64,000 nucleotides of DNA from Branchiostoma floridae (Eukaryota; Chordata; Leptocardii; Amphioxiformes; Branchiostomatidae), in NCBI RefSeq assembly GCF_000003815.2, contig NC_049996.1:4715502-4779501 (forward strand). Reading direction: 5' to 3'. The translations under genes were made by a program, and so were the position numbers. The notes beneath the pieces are model-generated. The model did not search any database. It saw only the letters and a program-made list of their open reading frames with translations, and was not told the DNA's origin. Below are positions 12,005 to 24,164 of this stretch, in pieces. Position 1 is the stretch's first letter. Each line of letters starts with the position of its first letter.

Positions 12005-13052
12005 GTAGTGGTGGAAGGGAAGGCCTCAGCTCCAGTTAAAGTAGCGTCGGGAGTTCCGCAAGGGACTGTGCTGGGACCATTGCTCTTCCTCTTGTACATA
12101 AACGACTTACCAGACCAGCTCGATTCAAGTGTGAGGTTATTCGCCGATGATTGTCTGTTATATATAGAGGTATCCACACAAAATGATTCACAAGTTCTTC
12201 AGAAAGATCTGAACACCCTGGAAAAACTGCAAAGGAAATGACTTACGCAGTTCAATCCTTATAAGTGCTATATCATGCACATAACGAACAAACGAACACC
12301 AAGTGTGTCCCCTTACCAGTTTTGTGGTCAGACATTAGAAACCACAAAAACCCACCCATACCTGGGTGTTACATTAACAACTGGGCTGAAGTGGGGTGTC
12401 CATGTTAACAAAATAACAACCAAGGCTAAACAGACATTGGGAGTAATCAAACGCAACTTGTGGGCATGCACAACCAGGGTAAAATCACTTGCATACACGT
12501 CACTAGTAAGACCTAACCTTGAATATGCCGCTACAGTATGGGACCCGTATGCAAAGAAAGACAAAGATAAACTTGAAAGGGTACAGAACCAAGCTGCCCG
12601 ATTCTGTACAAACAACTGTAACAGGGATTCTAGTGTTACCAAAATGAAAACAGATTTGCAGTGGATGTCACTTGAAGATAGAAGGAAAATGTCCAGACTT
12701 TCCATGATGCACAAAATGACCAATATACTGGTGGACATACCAACTGATAAGTATCTAATACCAGGTCAAAAAAGAACAAGAAACAGTCATACCTTCAAAT
12801 ACCAGAGTTACCAACCTAGGATTGATGTGTTCAAAAATTCGTGCTTTCCCAGAACTATCGTAGAGTGGAATTTGTTATCACCAAGTACAGTAGGGGCATC
12901 TTCTCTGGGTAGTTTTAAAGAACGCTTGCAGATAGATGTGCAAAAGTTAGGTGTTATGAGTCGTTCGGTGTAATATAACCAGCTGCTGCCGCGCCGCGTG
13001 CCTGCGAAGCTGGTGTGTTACGCCGAACGGCAGTTATACCGGCTATATATAG
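12005..13052 (+). pseudogene. CR1-like non-LTR retrotransposon, 5'-truncated reverse transcriptase
   Basis: This encodes the C-terminal half of a reverse transcriptase: SGVPQGTVLGPLLF, the catalytic RLFADDCLLY box, HPYLGVTL in the thumb region, and the CR1/L2-style tail (LEYAATVWDPY, LQWMSLEDRR, FKNSCFPRTIVEWNLL). The stop at 12971-12973 looks natural. An in-frame TGA (12239-12241) falls where relatives usually have Trp, so this copy is inactive. The endonuclease and the fingers of the RT are missing, as is usual for 5' truncation. Its 3' UTR carries a hairpin (12966-13025), and the 3' end abuts the 3' end of the oppositely oriented RTE-like LINE. Confidence 0.85.
12966..13025 (+). other. Hairpin in the CR1-like 3' UTR
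   Basis: The arms CGGTGTAATATAACCAGCT (12966-12984) and AGCTGGTGTGTTACGCCG (13008-13025) pair over about 18 positions with one bulge and three G-U pairs in the RNA sense, around a 23-nt loop. LINE RTs often recognise 3' structures, so this may be the priming or recognition stem (inference). Arm-like strings recur at about 4266-4286, 7875 and 11885. Confidence 0.6.
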
Positions 13053-16000
13053 ATGCCTACCTGCCTAAGTGCCTAGGCCAGTGACTGGCCCCTTGCTCCC
13101 TCCGTGATATTTCTCCAGACTGCACGATTCGCCGCACTCCTCTCCGCCAACTTAATACTCTGTCCGACGTCCTTTTCAATCTGGTCTCTCCATCGTTTCG
13201 GGGATCTCCCCCGTGGCCTGGGCTTTTGGAAATCTTGATAGTATGCTTTGTTGACAAGTGTGTGTGGAGGTCTTCTCACAACGTGACCAAACCACCATAG
13301 TCTTCTGAGTCTGATGGAATCGATAATGGTGTTTTCTATACCCAGTCTCGCTCTTATTTCCACATTCGGAATTCGGTGGCGAAGTGAAACATTGAGGATC
13401 ACCCTTAGGCATCTCATCTCGAAAGCCAACAGGAGAGACTCATCAGACTTTTTTAGAGTCCAAGTGTCACATGCATAAGTGGCAATTTGTAGTTTGAGTG
13501 CTTGGAAAAGACGCATTTTAAGACATCTACTGAAACTCTTGCAGTTCCATACTGTTTTTCTTAGCCTACCAAATGCGGATGCGGCCAGAGAGATCCTTCT
13601 CTTTATATCATTTGTGGTTCCAGGTACAACACTTCCTAGGAAAACAAACTCAGGGACTTTTTCAACAGTTCTACCCTCTATGGAGATGTTTTCTTGTTCT
13701 ATACTAGAGATGACTTTACATTTTGCAGCATTTACTTTCAGGCCCCATTTCTTGCATGCTACTTCGAGCTCTTTTGTCGAGAGCTGAAGTTTACTGAACA
13801 TGGCTGCTATAAGTGTAGTGTCATCTGCATACCTTTCCTCTGTGGATAGGTTATCATGGAGTTAAAAGTTGTGTCAAGACTTTTCAGCTCATCCATAACA
13901 AACTCCAGGAATATGTTGAACAGGACTGGGGACATGAGGCAACCCTGTCTGACTCCTACACCGACTTGGAACCAGTTTGTGATCTGTCTATTGATTGTTA
14001 TTGCACATTGAGTGTTTCTGTACAGTTCTTCAATAATATTTACAATTTTTGCCTCTACCCCAATCGGTCTCATCATTTTCCATAGAGCTTTCCTCCATAC
14101 TGTGTCAAAGGCGGCCTTAAAGTCAATAAAATGGAAGTGAAGATTAACCTTTCTTTCCTTAGCTTTCTCCAGGATTTGTCTTACAACAAATATGGCATCA
14201 ACTGTGCCTCTACCACTTCTGAAACCAAACTGGGATTCCTTGAAGTGAGCTTCTGTTCTTTCCTTCATTCTGTCAAGAAGTATCCTGGAGAAAACCTTAC
14301 CCGGAATTGACAAAAGTGAGATTGCCCTGTAATTCGCAGGGTCCATCTTACTACCCTTTTTATGCACGGGTATGACCAGCATTTTAGACCATTCTTTTGG
14401 TGGAATTTCCTCATTCCAGACTTTTGTGAAGATAAGGTATAACATGTCAAGCATAGCTTCTCCCCCACTAGCTAGAACTTCGGCAGTAATTTCATCTGCC
14501 CCAGGGGCCTTTCTCCATTTCATTCTCTTTATAGCCTACTCAATTTCTTCCCTCGATATCGGGGGGCCTTTAGCTAGATTTGCTGAAAGTTCTGGGATAT
14601 CTTCTAGTGCCTCTACCTGATGCTGGAACTCAGTGTTTAGATGTTCCTTGAAATGTTGTTCCCAGACATTGAGGACATCATTAGGATTAGAGTGTTTTAT
14701 ACCATTTTTATCCGTAACAATGTTTACAGGTTTTTTGGCTTGTTTTCCAGTTCACGGCTGTTTCAAATAGGTTACGTGAGTTGTTATTAGCGTAGTCTTT
14801 TTCCATAGATTGTACTTTTTCCTCAACAGTTGGTGCTTATGTTTCTTTATTTCATTCTTCACTACTTTGTTTTGCTTCTGGTAGTTGTTTTTTGCACCTA
14901 CATCCTCGGGGTGGTTCAACATGGCTAGTCTGGCCTCCCTTCTATCATTACAGGCCCGTGCACCCATGGAGGAAGACCTTCAACTTTACTATACTTCTTG
15001 TGGCCTAAAACATCTTTAGTGGCTTTGTTTGTAGCTGACTGGAATTTTGCATATAGATCATTTATTTCCATATTATCCAATTGTAACAATGGTTCGAAAC
15101 ACTCCAGTAATTTCGCAGAAAAGGCGGCGGCAGTCTCGGGGTCTCTTAATTTGTCCACGTCAAATCGGTTAGGTAGTGTTCTTGGCTTTCTATGTGATTT
15201 GGTGGACAACATAAAGTTCGCCAGGACTAAAGAATGGTCTGACCCAATATCTGCTGAGTGATATGAGCGACTGTTCTTAACCGCAGACTTCAGTTCATTA
15301 TTTACAATTATAAAGTCTATTTGATTTTTAGTTGACTTGTCTGGTGAGAACCATGTTGCTCGTCTAAGAGGTTTATGCTCAAACAAGGTGTTTGTTATGA
15401 CAGTTCCATTTACGGCACAGAACTCTAGCAGTTTCCAGCCCCTGGAGTTTGTACTCCCAAGGCCAAAACTACCTACAACATCTGGCATCAAATCACAAAG
15501 GTCACTACCTACTACTGCATTAAAGTCACCCATTATTACCATATGGGAATTGTTTGGCCTCTGGTTGATTTCCGATTGTAACATGTCATAGAATGAGTCA
15601 ATTTCTTCCTCTGGATAAGAAGAGTCTGGGGCATACACCTGGAATATTACTAATTTCCCCACATTTGATTTCAAGGTGATACTAACCAACCGCTCAGAGA
15701 TAGGATCAAAAGCATCCACATTTGGTACTAAGCTCTTTAAGATGGCAATAGCCACTCCAGTTGTCTGTGTTTGCCATCTTTTCTACATGCTTGAAAAAAT
15801 GCATAGTCTCCATGTTCGAAGACTTGTCCCACTTCATTATCCCAGTGTGTTTCAGATAAGCCAATTATTGATATTTTAATGTCTACGAGAGTTTTACATA
15901 ACAGGTCAAGTTTGTAGTTCATATCCTTCCACATAGTTCTGGTGTTCCATGTGGCAATATTCAATATGGCTTCCCTTGGGGACATTTCTCTTGTTTTTGG

Positions 16001-16075
16001 GCCAAGAAACGACGAAATGTGCAGACACGGGGTTCCCTCCGGAGGGGTAATGAGTGGAGAAACTCTTTCAGGCAC
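13053..16075 (-). pseudogene. RTE-like non-LTR retrotransposon (endonuclease + RT), frameshifted
   Basis: Read on the - strand, an APE-type endonuclease comes first (LNIATWNTRTM, GLSETHW, GDFNAVVG, SDHSLV; about 16000-15190), then a basic linker, then RT (KWRKAPGADEITAEVL, FGFRSGRGTVDAIF, GVRQGCLMSPVLFNIF, YADDTTLI at about 13800-13840). A C-terminal block with LRRLWWFGHVVRRPP and PRGRSPKRWRDQ ends near 13073. The order and about 3-kb length fit one RTE-type ORF. It is broken by frameshifts near 15745, 14950 and 13850 and by an in-frame TAG just before the RT. The last shift lies immediately upstream of the intact YADD box. The clade call rests on the motifs and is not certain. Confidence 0.8.
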
Positions 16076-16330
16076 TTGCTCAAGGTCTTCCTGATCACTC
16101 AGTCACTCTCTCTCCACTAACCTGGTCCGCTGCCCTGCTGCCAACAGCTTACCTTGGGTGAAGGTCGATGTTTGAGGCCACTTTGTAGCACAAAAAAGGC
16201 AGGGAAAAACTTCCAGAACAACCTTTAGCTGAGGGTCGATGCTTGTAGACCTTTTGAGGTACTGTTCAGTTCATAAAACAAGGCATGGCCAGTAGAAGAC
16301 TGGGCGGGAAACGGCTGGAGAAGTTCGATC
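16076..16330 (-). mobile_element. Probable 5' UTR of the RTE-like element
   Basis: This lies directly upstream of the endonuclease frame on the - strand. The string 'agggtcgatgcttg' and its variant 'aggtcgatgtttg' occur twice about 75 bp apart, a tandem arrangement seen in some LINE 5' UTRs. The element's true 5' boundary is not visible. Confidence 0.35.
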
Positions 16331-17157
16331 CCAGGTTCCAAGATGGCGATGGGTGGGAGGGGGGCAACATGTGATGCTCGAAGTTTTGAAGTGAAGAAAT
16401 CTCGGCTAATTACGTAAACTAACTTAAAATAACACTGAAATGGTACTCTACATCCTTTCTAGAACATTGATGCTACAAAAGAGTGCTTCCCCGGGCCTCT
16501 ATCACCAAGATTTGCAATAGATACAGATCCCTTGTGATCAGAGCTCCCTAAGGTACAACCACTCTAGTCCGTGACCTCTGACCTCTCTATATAGATACAG
16601 ATACAGAAATACAAATCTTGTGATACCCTGTGTTACGTACAGTGCGGTACTTGGAATATATGAGTTTTCACACCAGCCAATCAGACTCAATCCTCACCGT
16701 TGCTATTTTACCTGATTTTTAACACCACCTGGTGTTAGAAGGAAACGTTATCTATAGTACTCCTACAACGTTGTGACAGACCGATTCAAAACAACTTCGG
16801 GAGACAAAGCTGAGGGTCAAAGGTCAAAAGCTGTTGGAATTTTCGGGCAGAGTTGTCTTGCTAGTTCTTGATAACAGCGGAATGGAGCGGAACGTTTTTT
16901 GATTGACAGAAACGGGGACAGTGTTGAGGCAGAATCATAAGGTTGTTTTGTATCAACAGTTTTCGCTGTCAGGATGATTAGTCATTGGTGAACTGGTTCG
17001 ACCACATTTTGGTGCAGCAAAACCACATCGTATTGAGTGACTGGCTTTGGAAAATTACACCAATGTAATAGTGTTGACACAAATAATGAACAGATTTTGC
17101 AAAACCTTCAGAGCCATATTATAGGAAAATATGTATAGATATGCATAACTGTGTATG
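16331..17157. repeat. Non-coding stretch with a block duplicated at 23.9 kb
   Basis: No gene is seen. From about 16950 to 17030 the sequence ('gtatcaacagttttcgctg', 'aggatgattagtcattgg', 'ctggttcgaccacattttgg') is almost identical to 23900-23985, in the same orientation. A weaker third version is at about 23100-23190. Confidence 0.6.
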
Positions 17158-17430
17158 AGGTCGCCAAGGTCGCCATAGAAGCGCACAGAGAGTGCGGTGG
17201 AAGCGACATGGTCATCAAGGACGCCATCACCTCCGCGACTATATTGAAACGACTCACAACAGTCGCCGTGAGCGCAGCGGGGACGGCGATCCAACGATGA
17301 GCGCAGAGAGAGCGGCAAGAGAGCGCACAGCGAGCACCGTGAGCACCAAGAAAGCTCTCACCGGGCTCTGGCCAATTTTCCATCGCAGCGAGAGAGCAGT
17401 GAGAGCGCCTTCAATTAGAAAGAGGGCCTA
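17158..17430. repeat. GC-rich 'gagagcgc' foldback repeat, third copy
   Basis: It matches 8431-8690 over nearly its full length ('ggtcgccaaggtcgccat', 'cgactatattgaaacgact', 'ggccaattttccatcgcagc'). The frames inside are compositional. Confidence 0.7.
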
Positions 17431-17432
17431 AC

Positions 17433-17752
17433 GGTGGGGTCACACCTGCGTATATATTTAAGTCCGCATGAGGCACGTATGGGAGTATTTGCCTCAACCA
17501 GGCTCCACAGGTCGTTGTAAAAATAATAGAAATTGGACAAACGTAAACAGGTGACATGTCGGACGAGTTAGCTGGGTCGCTAACCATACTTCTCGGTCAG
17601 CTGACTCATCTGGCATGTTATGTATCTATATTTGTCCGGTTTGTACTATTTTTCCCGTGACCTGTCGAGCCTGGTAGAGGCTAAGAGCGTCATACGCTCA
17701 AACAAAGCTCAAACGGACTTTAATATATACGCATGTGTGAGCCCACCTTTAA
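17433..17752. mobile_element. 320-bp MITE with GGTGGGGTCACACC ends
   Basis: Left end 'ggtggggtcacacctgcgta' followed by 'tatatttaa'; the right end, 'ttaatatatacgcatgtgtg' plus 'agcccacc', is its near complement. It lies exactly between the GC-rich repeat and the next MITE copy. A left half is present at 9752-9790, next to the same GC-rich repeat. Confidence 0.6.
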
Positions 17753-17754
17753 GG

Positions 17755-17987
17755 CTCCCATTCCACTAGACGGCGATCGCGCTGGGCTCTCACTGCGAAC
17801 TACATATGATATATGTAACCTTGGCTTTCTCACTGAGTATATCATACAATACGTAACGGTGTGGCTTAGAAGACAACAAAACACACACGTTATAAAAAGA
17901 TTCGTTTCTTTTCTGTACGATTCATTGAGCGATATGTCAAATTTTAGGTCGCAGAGAGAGCGCGGCGAGAACGCTATTCCTAGTGGC
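17755..17987. mobile_element. 240-bp MITE, CCCCCTTTCCACTAGG family, copy 2
   Basis: Ends 'cccattccactagacggcg' and 'cgctattcctagtgg'. The interior matches 8166-8406 and 58170-58408 throughout. The ends are more decayed than in the other copies. Confidence 0.75.
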
Positions 17988-18289
17988 CAGTTCTTAGGCT
18001 GAGCATTTTTCTTGTCTTTTTAAATTGTTATGCTGTCATTTTGGTAACACCCAAACACAGCTGCTCCACCCAAATGATAGATGTGGTATCTTGGCAGACA
18101 TTTTCTGGTGAAGACGATTGGATTGTCTATTAGGCTGTCCATGGTAATGTTATGTGCGCTAAAGAAATAGAGCGGACGGTGTGCCAAAACGGTCTTTGGT
18201 TAAATTTCCAATATAGGTAAATATACACGTTTTCATTACGTATTCTGTTCAAAAGAAATCTGAAACACATAAAGCTCTGCAAGCATAAG

Positions 18290-18807
18290 CTGCTTTGGGT
18301 CAAATTTTGCAGTGAGGTCATATTTGATGGAGGATGGCCCCCGGCGCTAAGCTTGGAACTATTTCATGATTATGTTGCTTTTTGCCCTTTTTATCATTAT
18401 TTCTGCATCAACAAATTTGTATGGAAGCCTCATTATACCAGCGGCTTCTTTGAAGCTTAGTTCACTGTGACTTAATTTTATGGATAACGAACATACACAC
18501 GTGCATTTATTTTCTCCTTATTATTTTTAAAGAAACCACTTTGGCCACATGTAACCCAATAACATCCCTGGTCAATAAGAAGTTTATGTTTGCCAGAGGA
18601 TCTGCTCTTCAGGGTAAGGGGCACATGGTTAGGGCAAGGAGACAACAGCGCCCTTGTTCCCCACTTTGAAAAAAAAATGGCAATAGAACATTTTTGAAAT
18701 GGCAAATGAAAAACTGAGCCATTGAAAGAATAGACTGGATGTTTAGTCTTGTAGTTTTGCAGCATTTCTTTGCCAGGGCTGTTAATTTTGTTGGCCTCTC
18801 GCATCAC
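18290..18807 (-). pseudogene. Unrecognised mobile-element-like coding remnant
   Basis: The - strand first encodes a 109-residue open block (18807-18478) with YKTKHPVYSFNGSVFHLPF, KWGTRALLSPCPNHVPLTL and SSGKHKLLIDQG. After stops it encodes the decayed VDAEIMIKRAK block shared with 1-135 and 10750-10891. The first block reads like constrained protein (evenly spaced C, W and G residues), but I cannot name the family. Adjacency suggests both belong to one dead element. Confidence 0.4.
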
Positions 18808-19125
18808 TTTTGAGGTCTCCAGAAGATATCGTACAATTAAGTCAGTGTGGCCTTATTCAGTAAAGTTTCTGTAACCAACCTTCTAGCCATTTGTTTTGTG
18901 AGCTGAAACAATGGGCATAGGTTAATATGGAGCTCATCTGTGTCGGTACAATCCATGTTGAAGTTTGTAACTATCATTCAAAAATGGACATATATTCGTT
19001 TAACAAGTTCAAATGTACTTTTGGAAAAACAAATTGGCAAGAAGTCGGCACAGTTGTTGTGGAAATTGAACGTTGTTACATTGCTTGTAACAATAGTGAG
19101 GAAAAAGTTGATACTGTAGACCTCC

Positions 19126-21369
19126 CCCCCCCCCGTGTACACTATTTCACATTCAGTAGATATCTGGCGGTTTCTAGCGAGGACCAATCAGATGGCCATG
19201 CAGTCGGATACTCCTTACGTGTGAAGGTTTTCAGCCCGGACGAAGAGAGCCAACCACTACAAGTTCGCCTCTACCCACACCATTGTAACCACACCCCCGG
19301 TTCAGAGGGGGACAGTTGTTACCTACCGGTACATCAAACTGTGAAACAGGTGGCCACTGACTGTCTTGGCGTAGGTATGACTGTACAACAAACCTCAAAC
19401 ATGCTACAATCCATGCAACAGTCTGGAACAATTGAAAACACAAAGGCCGCTGGAGGACAACTCTGACAAGAAAATAACTGTCCCAGCTTCAATATGAGAT
19501 GCGCTGTAGTAAGAGGGTCCACCAGAATGACTGGATCGGTACCTACGCCAAGGCACAGCGTCTCCGAGACCAGGGTGTGTGTATTTTCTTCAAAGAGTAC
19601 GACTCTGACAATGAAGATCCCGACAAGAGACCGTTTGTCCTCGTTCTCCTGACAGAATGGCAGCGGCAGATGGCGGAACGCTTCAGCCCAAATAGCGTCT
19701 GGACAGTAGACTCCACCTTTGGCCTTAACTCTTACGGCTTACCTGTCTACAGCGCAGTGGTGCCAAATCAACACCGCCAGCGACTGCCAATCTTCTACCT
19801 CATAACGTCAAATGACAAGAAGAACCAACCACGAAGAGACAGGGGTCCGACTTGGGTTCGAAGCTCTCCTGCAATGACGACACGACCGAACGCCATCATT
19901 ATTGACAAGTCCCTTACAGAGAAGAGGGCGATTGAGCGTGCGGTAGAGAACGACACTTTGTCCTGGGAAGACGGCACCCAGACCAAATGCCGTCTTCTCT
20001 TGTGCTGGTTCCACGTCAAAAAGGCATGGACAGAGAACTTGCTACCAAAGTTGGAAGGAGAAATGGCAGCAGAAGTTTACGAAAAAACTGTGCGAGCTTA
20101 TGCTGCAACCAACATGGCAGAGATTTGATGAAAAGATGGAGCAGTTTTACTCCGAGTATGAGAAAGTTCAGCAAGTCACAAAGTACCCGCGTGGATGGGA
20201 CTGCGACGAATGGCGTGATATGTGGGTTCGCGCTGGTCGCAGGTTCCCTCACGGAGACACAGACACAACCAACCTTGTAGAGCGGCACTGGGAATTGATC
20301 AAGTACACAACACTCAATGGGAGAGCCAACCACCGTTTGGATGTCCTGATGGACGCTCTGGTTGGAAATCCGGACGATGGCACTTTCCACGGGGGGCAAA
20401 GTGCAGTTGGATTCTACATGGAGAAGCAGAAGGAGGTTGACCTCGGGCTCCATACCGCACGGGCGACACTAGCAGAGAGGAACAGACAGAGCATGGCAGA
20501 GATGTACATACAAGCATACAGTAAGGACAGCTCCGTTCTCCGGCTACAAAGTGAGGCACTGCTTTTGTTCAAAATCAAAAGCAGTAGCAGAAAAGGGGTA
20601 CGGTACAATGTCTGCTTAACCACCATGATCTGTGACTGCAGCGACAACTTTCACAATGCCATAATCTGCAAACACATCGGCGCATGTCGGCTGTATGTGC
20701 AGAAGTTCAAGCCCCACCTGCTAGCAAACATAGCTCCCCCGGATGCTAGAAACCCAACTATGCTCGTAGCTTCAAACAATGAGTCTATTAAACGAACGTG
20801 TGGACGAGATGACAGACCCACAAGTCCCTGAAAGTTCGGACTCTAGTCAAGCTCACAACGACCAAGACGATGCTCGTATGCAGGTGGAAGCAGCCTTGCG
20901 CGATGTGCAGTGGGAGGGCATGTCCAGTTACCAGGCAAAGCAGACAGCAATCTTAATGAAAAACTTTGTCAAAGAGCTTCAGACAGTATAATCTGTGCAA
21001 AAGCCACACACCCGCGACGAGAGAGTCGCACAGGCCAGGCTTGTCCGCACAATACAGCAGGCCAACACTGCGGTGCGCCGTCCCTCCAGTAGCACACAGA
21101 ACACCGACAACACCACATCAGCCACAGAAACAACAACAAGCAACCAGGCCAACAAACAAACACCGAAAAAAATCAAACAGACTCACAAACGCATTGTCTT
21201 GCCAGGAGAACACCACAGTAAGTTCAAACGCGCCCGGTGCGACAATTGTGGAACGTCAAACTATGTTTGCGTCACTGGGAAAGCTATAGAAGCCTCCACG
21301 GCGTGTAAAAATTGTGACGAGGAAGTGACTTGGGTTAGCCCCAAGAATGGACCACAAATAAACGATTAA
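19126..21369 (+). pseudogene. MULE-type transposase with SWIM zinc finger, broken
   Basis: Protein blocks in order: an N-terminal region with a possible Cys/His cluster; VWTVDSTFGLNSYGLPVYSA, which carries the first catalytic Asp of MULE DDE transposases; LLLCWFHVKKAW; TTNLVERHWELIKY, a candidate for the third acidic residue; a SWIM finger (CDCSDN...CKHIGACRL); and a C-terminal tail with a four-Cys cluster (CDNCGTSN, CKNCDEE) ending at 21369. The frame changes near 19470-19500, 20100-20128 and 20780-20830, and a TAA interrupts the tail at 20989-20991. The apparent extension upstream of 19126 is not transposase, because 19019-19125 is duplicated at 23205-23290. Terminal repeats were not found. 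Confidence 0.75.
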
Positions 21370-24164
21370 TGTGCCTTTATTGAATTGAGTAGAACTAAAA
21401 GTACAGTAGAACCTACTCTTCCGCCAGAAGTCACAGGTACTATTGTGATGAGCCGGCTGTGTGGCTTCATTATAAAGAAGTCGCCGATGAATTAGTATTA
21501 GCATTTGTACTGTTATGATCAAAGTGTATTCATATTTCCTTAGAGATTGTCTACTTATCTATGTTGAACAAATAGATGTACTGATAAGGCAATCACGCTC
21601 ATCATATTGCATGCATGCATGCATTTTGCAATGAATAATGTTTATAAAGTTTTGGGATAATGTAACATTATCCATCGTTGTTATTTTGTAAAACATAAAA
21701 TAAAAACATCACGTAGTTCTACTGTACTTCTACAAGTCACAACTTGAATCTTGTCACCATAGTAGGTAAAAAGACGTCCTCTCTGATGAACCGTGCGCAA
21801 CGGCTGTAGTAAATTGTCAAATATAACGTTATGTACTCAAGTCGTATTGTTTTTTTTATTCCTTCCTTCTATTCTATATTACCAGCATTGAAAGGGACCA
21901 CCTCAGAAGATACATGCTGTAAACTAAAGGAAGCCCTACTAAGATTTCCTTTGTAATGTATTGACGGTATTTAACAGCCAGTAATCGACGGACAATAGGT
22001 GTGAAATATTCCCCCCTGCCCCTCGCGTGCCACCAGTTTAGTGTTAATTGGTTACTCTGCATTTGAAGGAGCGGACTTCATGGGCGTTGCCCTCGCTAGA
22101 AATCTACTGAATGGGAATCAGAGCATACTCTCACAGCGGTCGCACGTACCTGATGTACAATGATTACAACGTCTTCAGATTCCTTAAATGCAGAATAAGA
22201 CACCTAATATCCGGTGCACATCAGGACTAGGAATGCGATTTTTTACCGAAGTGATGAGGGTCGACGAAAAAAGGTCGAGCTCATTTTTCCTTCGTGGAAA
22301 CAAATTTCATTTTTGTACGTCTGATTTCTAAACTTTTTCGTTTGATACTAGTGCGATGCGGCTCTATTTTTTTTATGTAAGGCCACAGCATGTAAATTTT
22401 ATGGATGACTTCCTATGTAGAGTGCAAAAATAATGAGCGAAAAAAAAGCAAGATGGCTAGATTTTCGAAATAAACATTATGCACATCGTAACATGATTTA
22501 AAGTGACAAAACGTTTATCAGAGAAGTGAACTAGTGTAGTAAAAGTGATACTACTGTGTTATACACTGGTATCACTTGCCAAGCTGGCAACTTCATTCAT
22601 GGCTTCCACTTTTACAACTATCTAACATGTTTCACTTCTGCAAGTATAGTCATGGCTACCTCACTAGTGTCACTTAACAGGTATGATTATTAGGCTACAA
22701 CATACACAGAATGTTTGCCTATTTTGGTCTATCTGACCATCCCTGAAAATGAAAAAAAAATCTTGTTTTCTTTCCTGAAATCAGGCAAATATCAATAAGA
22801 GCCTGATGTCATCCACAAAATTGACGTGCTGTGGTCTTACTGAAAAGTAACCTTGAAAGACCTCCCAAATGCATATTATTAGTCTGTTGTTGTAACTGCT
22901 ATTATCACTTTTCGTGAATTTGTCAAACTAAACATCCTTTTTGATAGAGGATTGAAGATTATTGTCTTAATCTTTGAAACGTTTGTGACAGAAGCTTCTT
23001 TATTCTGACCAAACGTCTTTAGAATGCGGAGGTCAGAGGTCACCGATCGGACAGTCAATTAATAATTCTTGACAACAGTCCTGAAAACAAATAGAGCGAG
23101 ATGATTTTGATTGACAGATAAGGGGGTGTTGTTGAGGAAGAATCGGCATGTTTCTTTGTGCTAGCAGACAGGATGATCAATCATTAAGTACAATGCTCAA
23201 CCGTGGCAAAAAGTCGGCACGGTTGTTGTCGAAATTGAAAGTTGTTACATTGACTGGAACTATATTGAGGAAAAATTGATACTGTAGACCTGAATCAAAG
23301 CAACTTTAGATGACAGATCATAAGGTACCGAGTCTTCACACTCTTCATAAAGAAGTCCTGAAAAGGGAGGTAGAACGAAAAGTACCAAGATATGCACGGT
23401 ACAGCACATGCGAAGGCCCAAAAGTACAATGTGGAGCCTACATATCTCTATTCGCTTTTGGTGTGCCGTACTGTATATGCAAATAGAACATCTATTTTAA
23501 TTTCATACTGAAGATACAGTTGTCAAAAGAATTTGAGTGTAGGCATAGAAATGCGAAGGGAATGGGGTATTTTCATTTCAGTTATGTAGAAAAGTGACTG
23601 TTGATGGTATTTTTTTCTTTTCTTTTCAAACAGGCAAGGCAAAGAAACTGCTTTACTATTTCAGAAGATGCAAAAGCATCAGTTTATCCTATTCAGACGG
23701 GGGGTGGTGGCTTTTGAGGCTCGCGCCAATTTTGCATGTCGCATAATGATAGAACGTTTTGTGCTAGAGCCTTCAACTTTTCCTTGATCTAAGTTGGCAA
23801 TGATTTAGTTAAGTTTGATTTTAAAAAATAGTCTTGTTGCTATTGCAACGACTTGTTAACAGCCAGAGGTCAACGGTCACTAGGAATCGGTTGGTTGTTT
23901 TGTATCAACAGTTTTCGCTGGCAGGATGATTAATCATTGGTGAACTGGTTCGACCACATTTTGGTGCAGCAAAACAACTTCGCAGGTGCGTGGCCTACTT
24001 TGTAAGTTACACCGTAAATCTTGTCAAAAAAAATGCACGTTTGGTTCGAAGTATTAAGCGCAATGGAGAAAAGCTATAAGCATATCGATTTAAAGTGTTG
24101 CTAAATACAAACTTGGTTTCCTAAGCTTTTTGAGTTTGAATTAAAGTTTGTCCTAGGACAGTTT
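21370..24164. other. Gene-free stretch with two duplicated blocks
   Basis: No supported coding exon. The block 23205-23290 repeats 19019-19125 ('aagtcggcac(a/g)gttgttgt' through 'gatactgtagacc'), and 23893-24020 repeats 16950-17060, in the same order and orientation. Both block pairs flank the transposase remnant. A GCATGC run lies near 21610. Confidence 0.5.

Noticed and set aside
12328-12738. 136-codon - strand frame
   Set aside because: Antisense shadow of the CR1-like reverse transcriptase.
13479-15879. Several + strand frames of 60-100 codons
   Set aside because: Antisense to the RTE-like LINE and without family features.
18927-19125. N-terminal extension of the transposase
   Set aside because: This stretch is duplicated at 23205-23290 without transposase sequence, so it belongs to another repeat.
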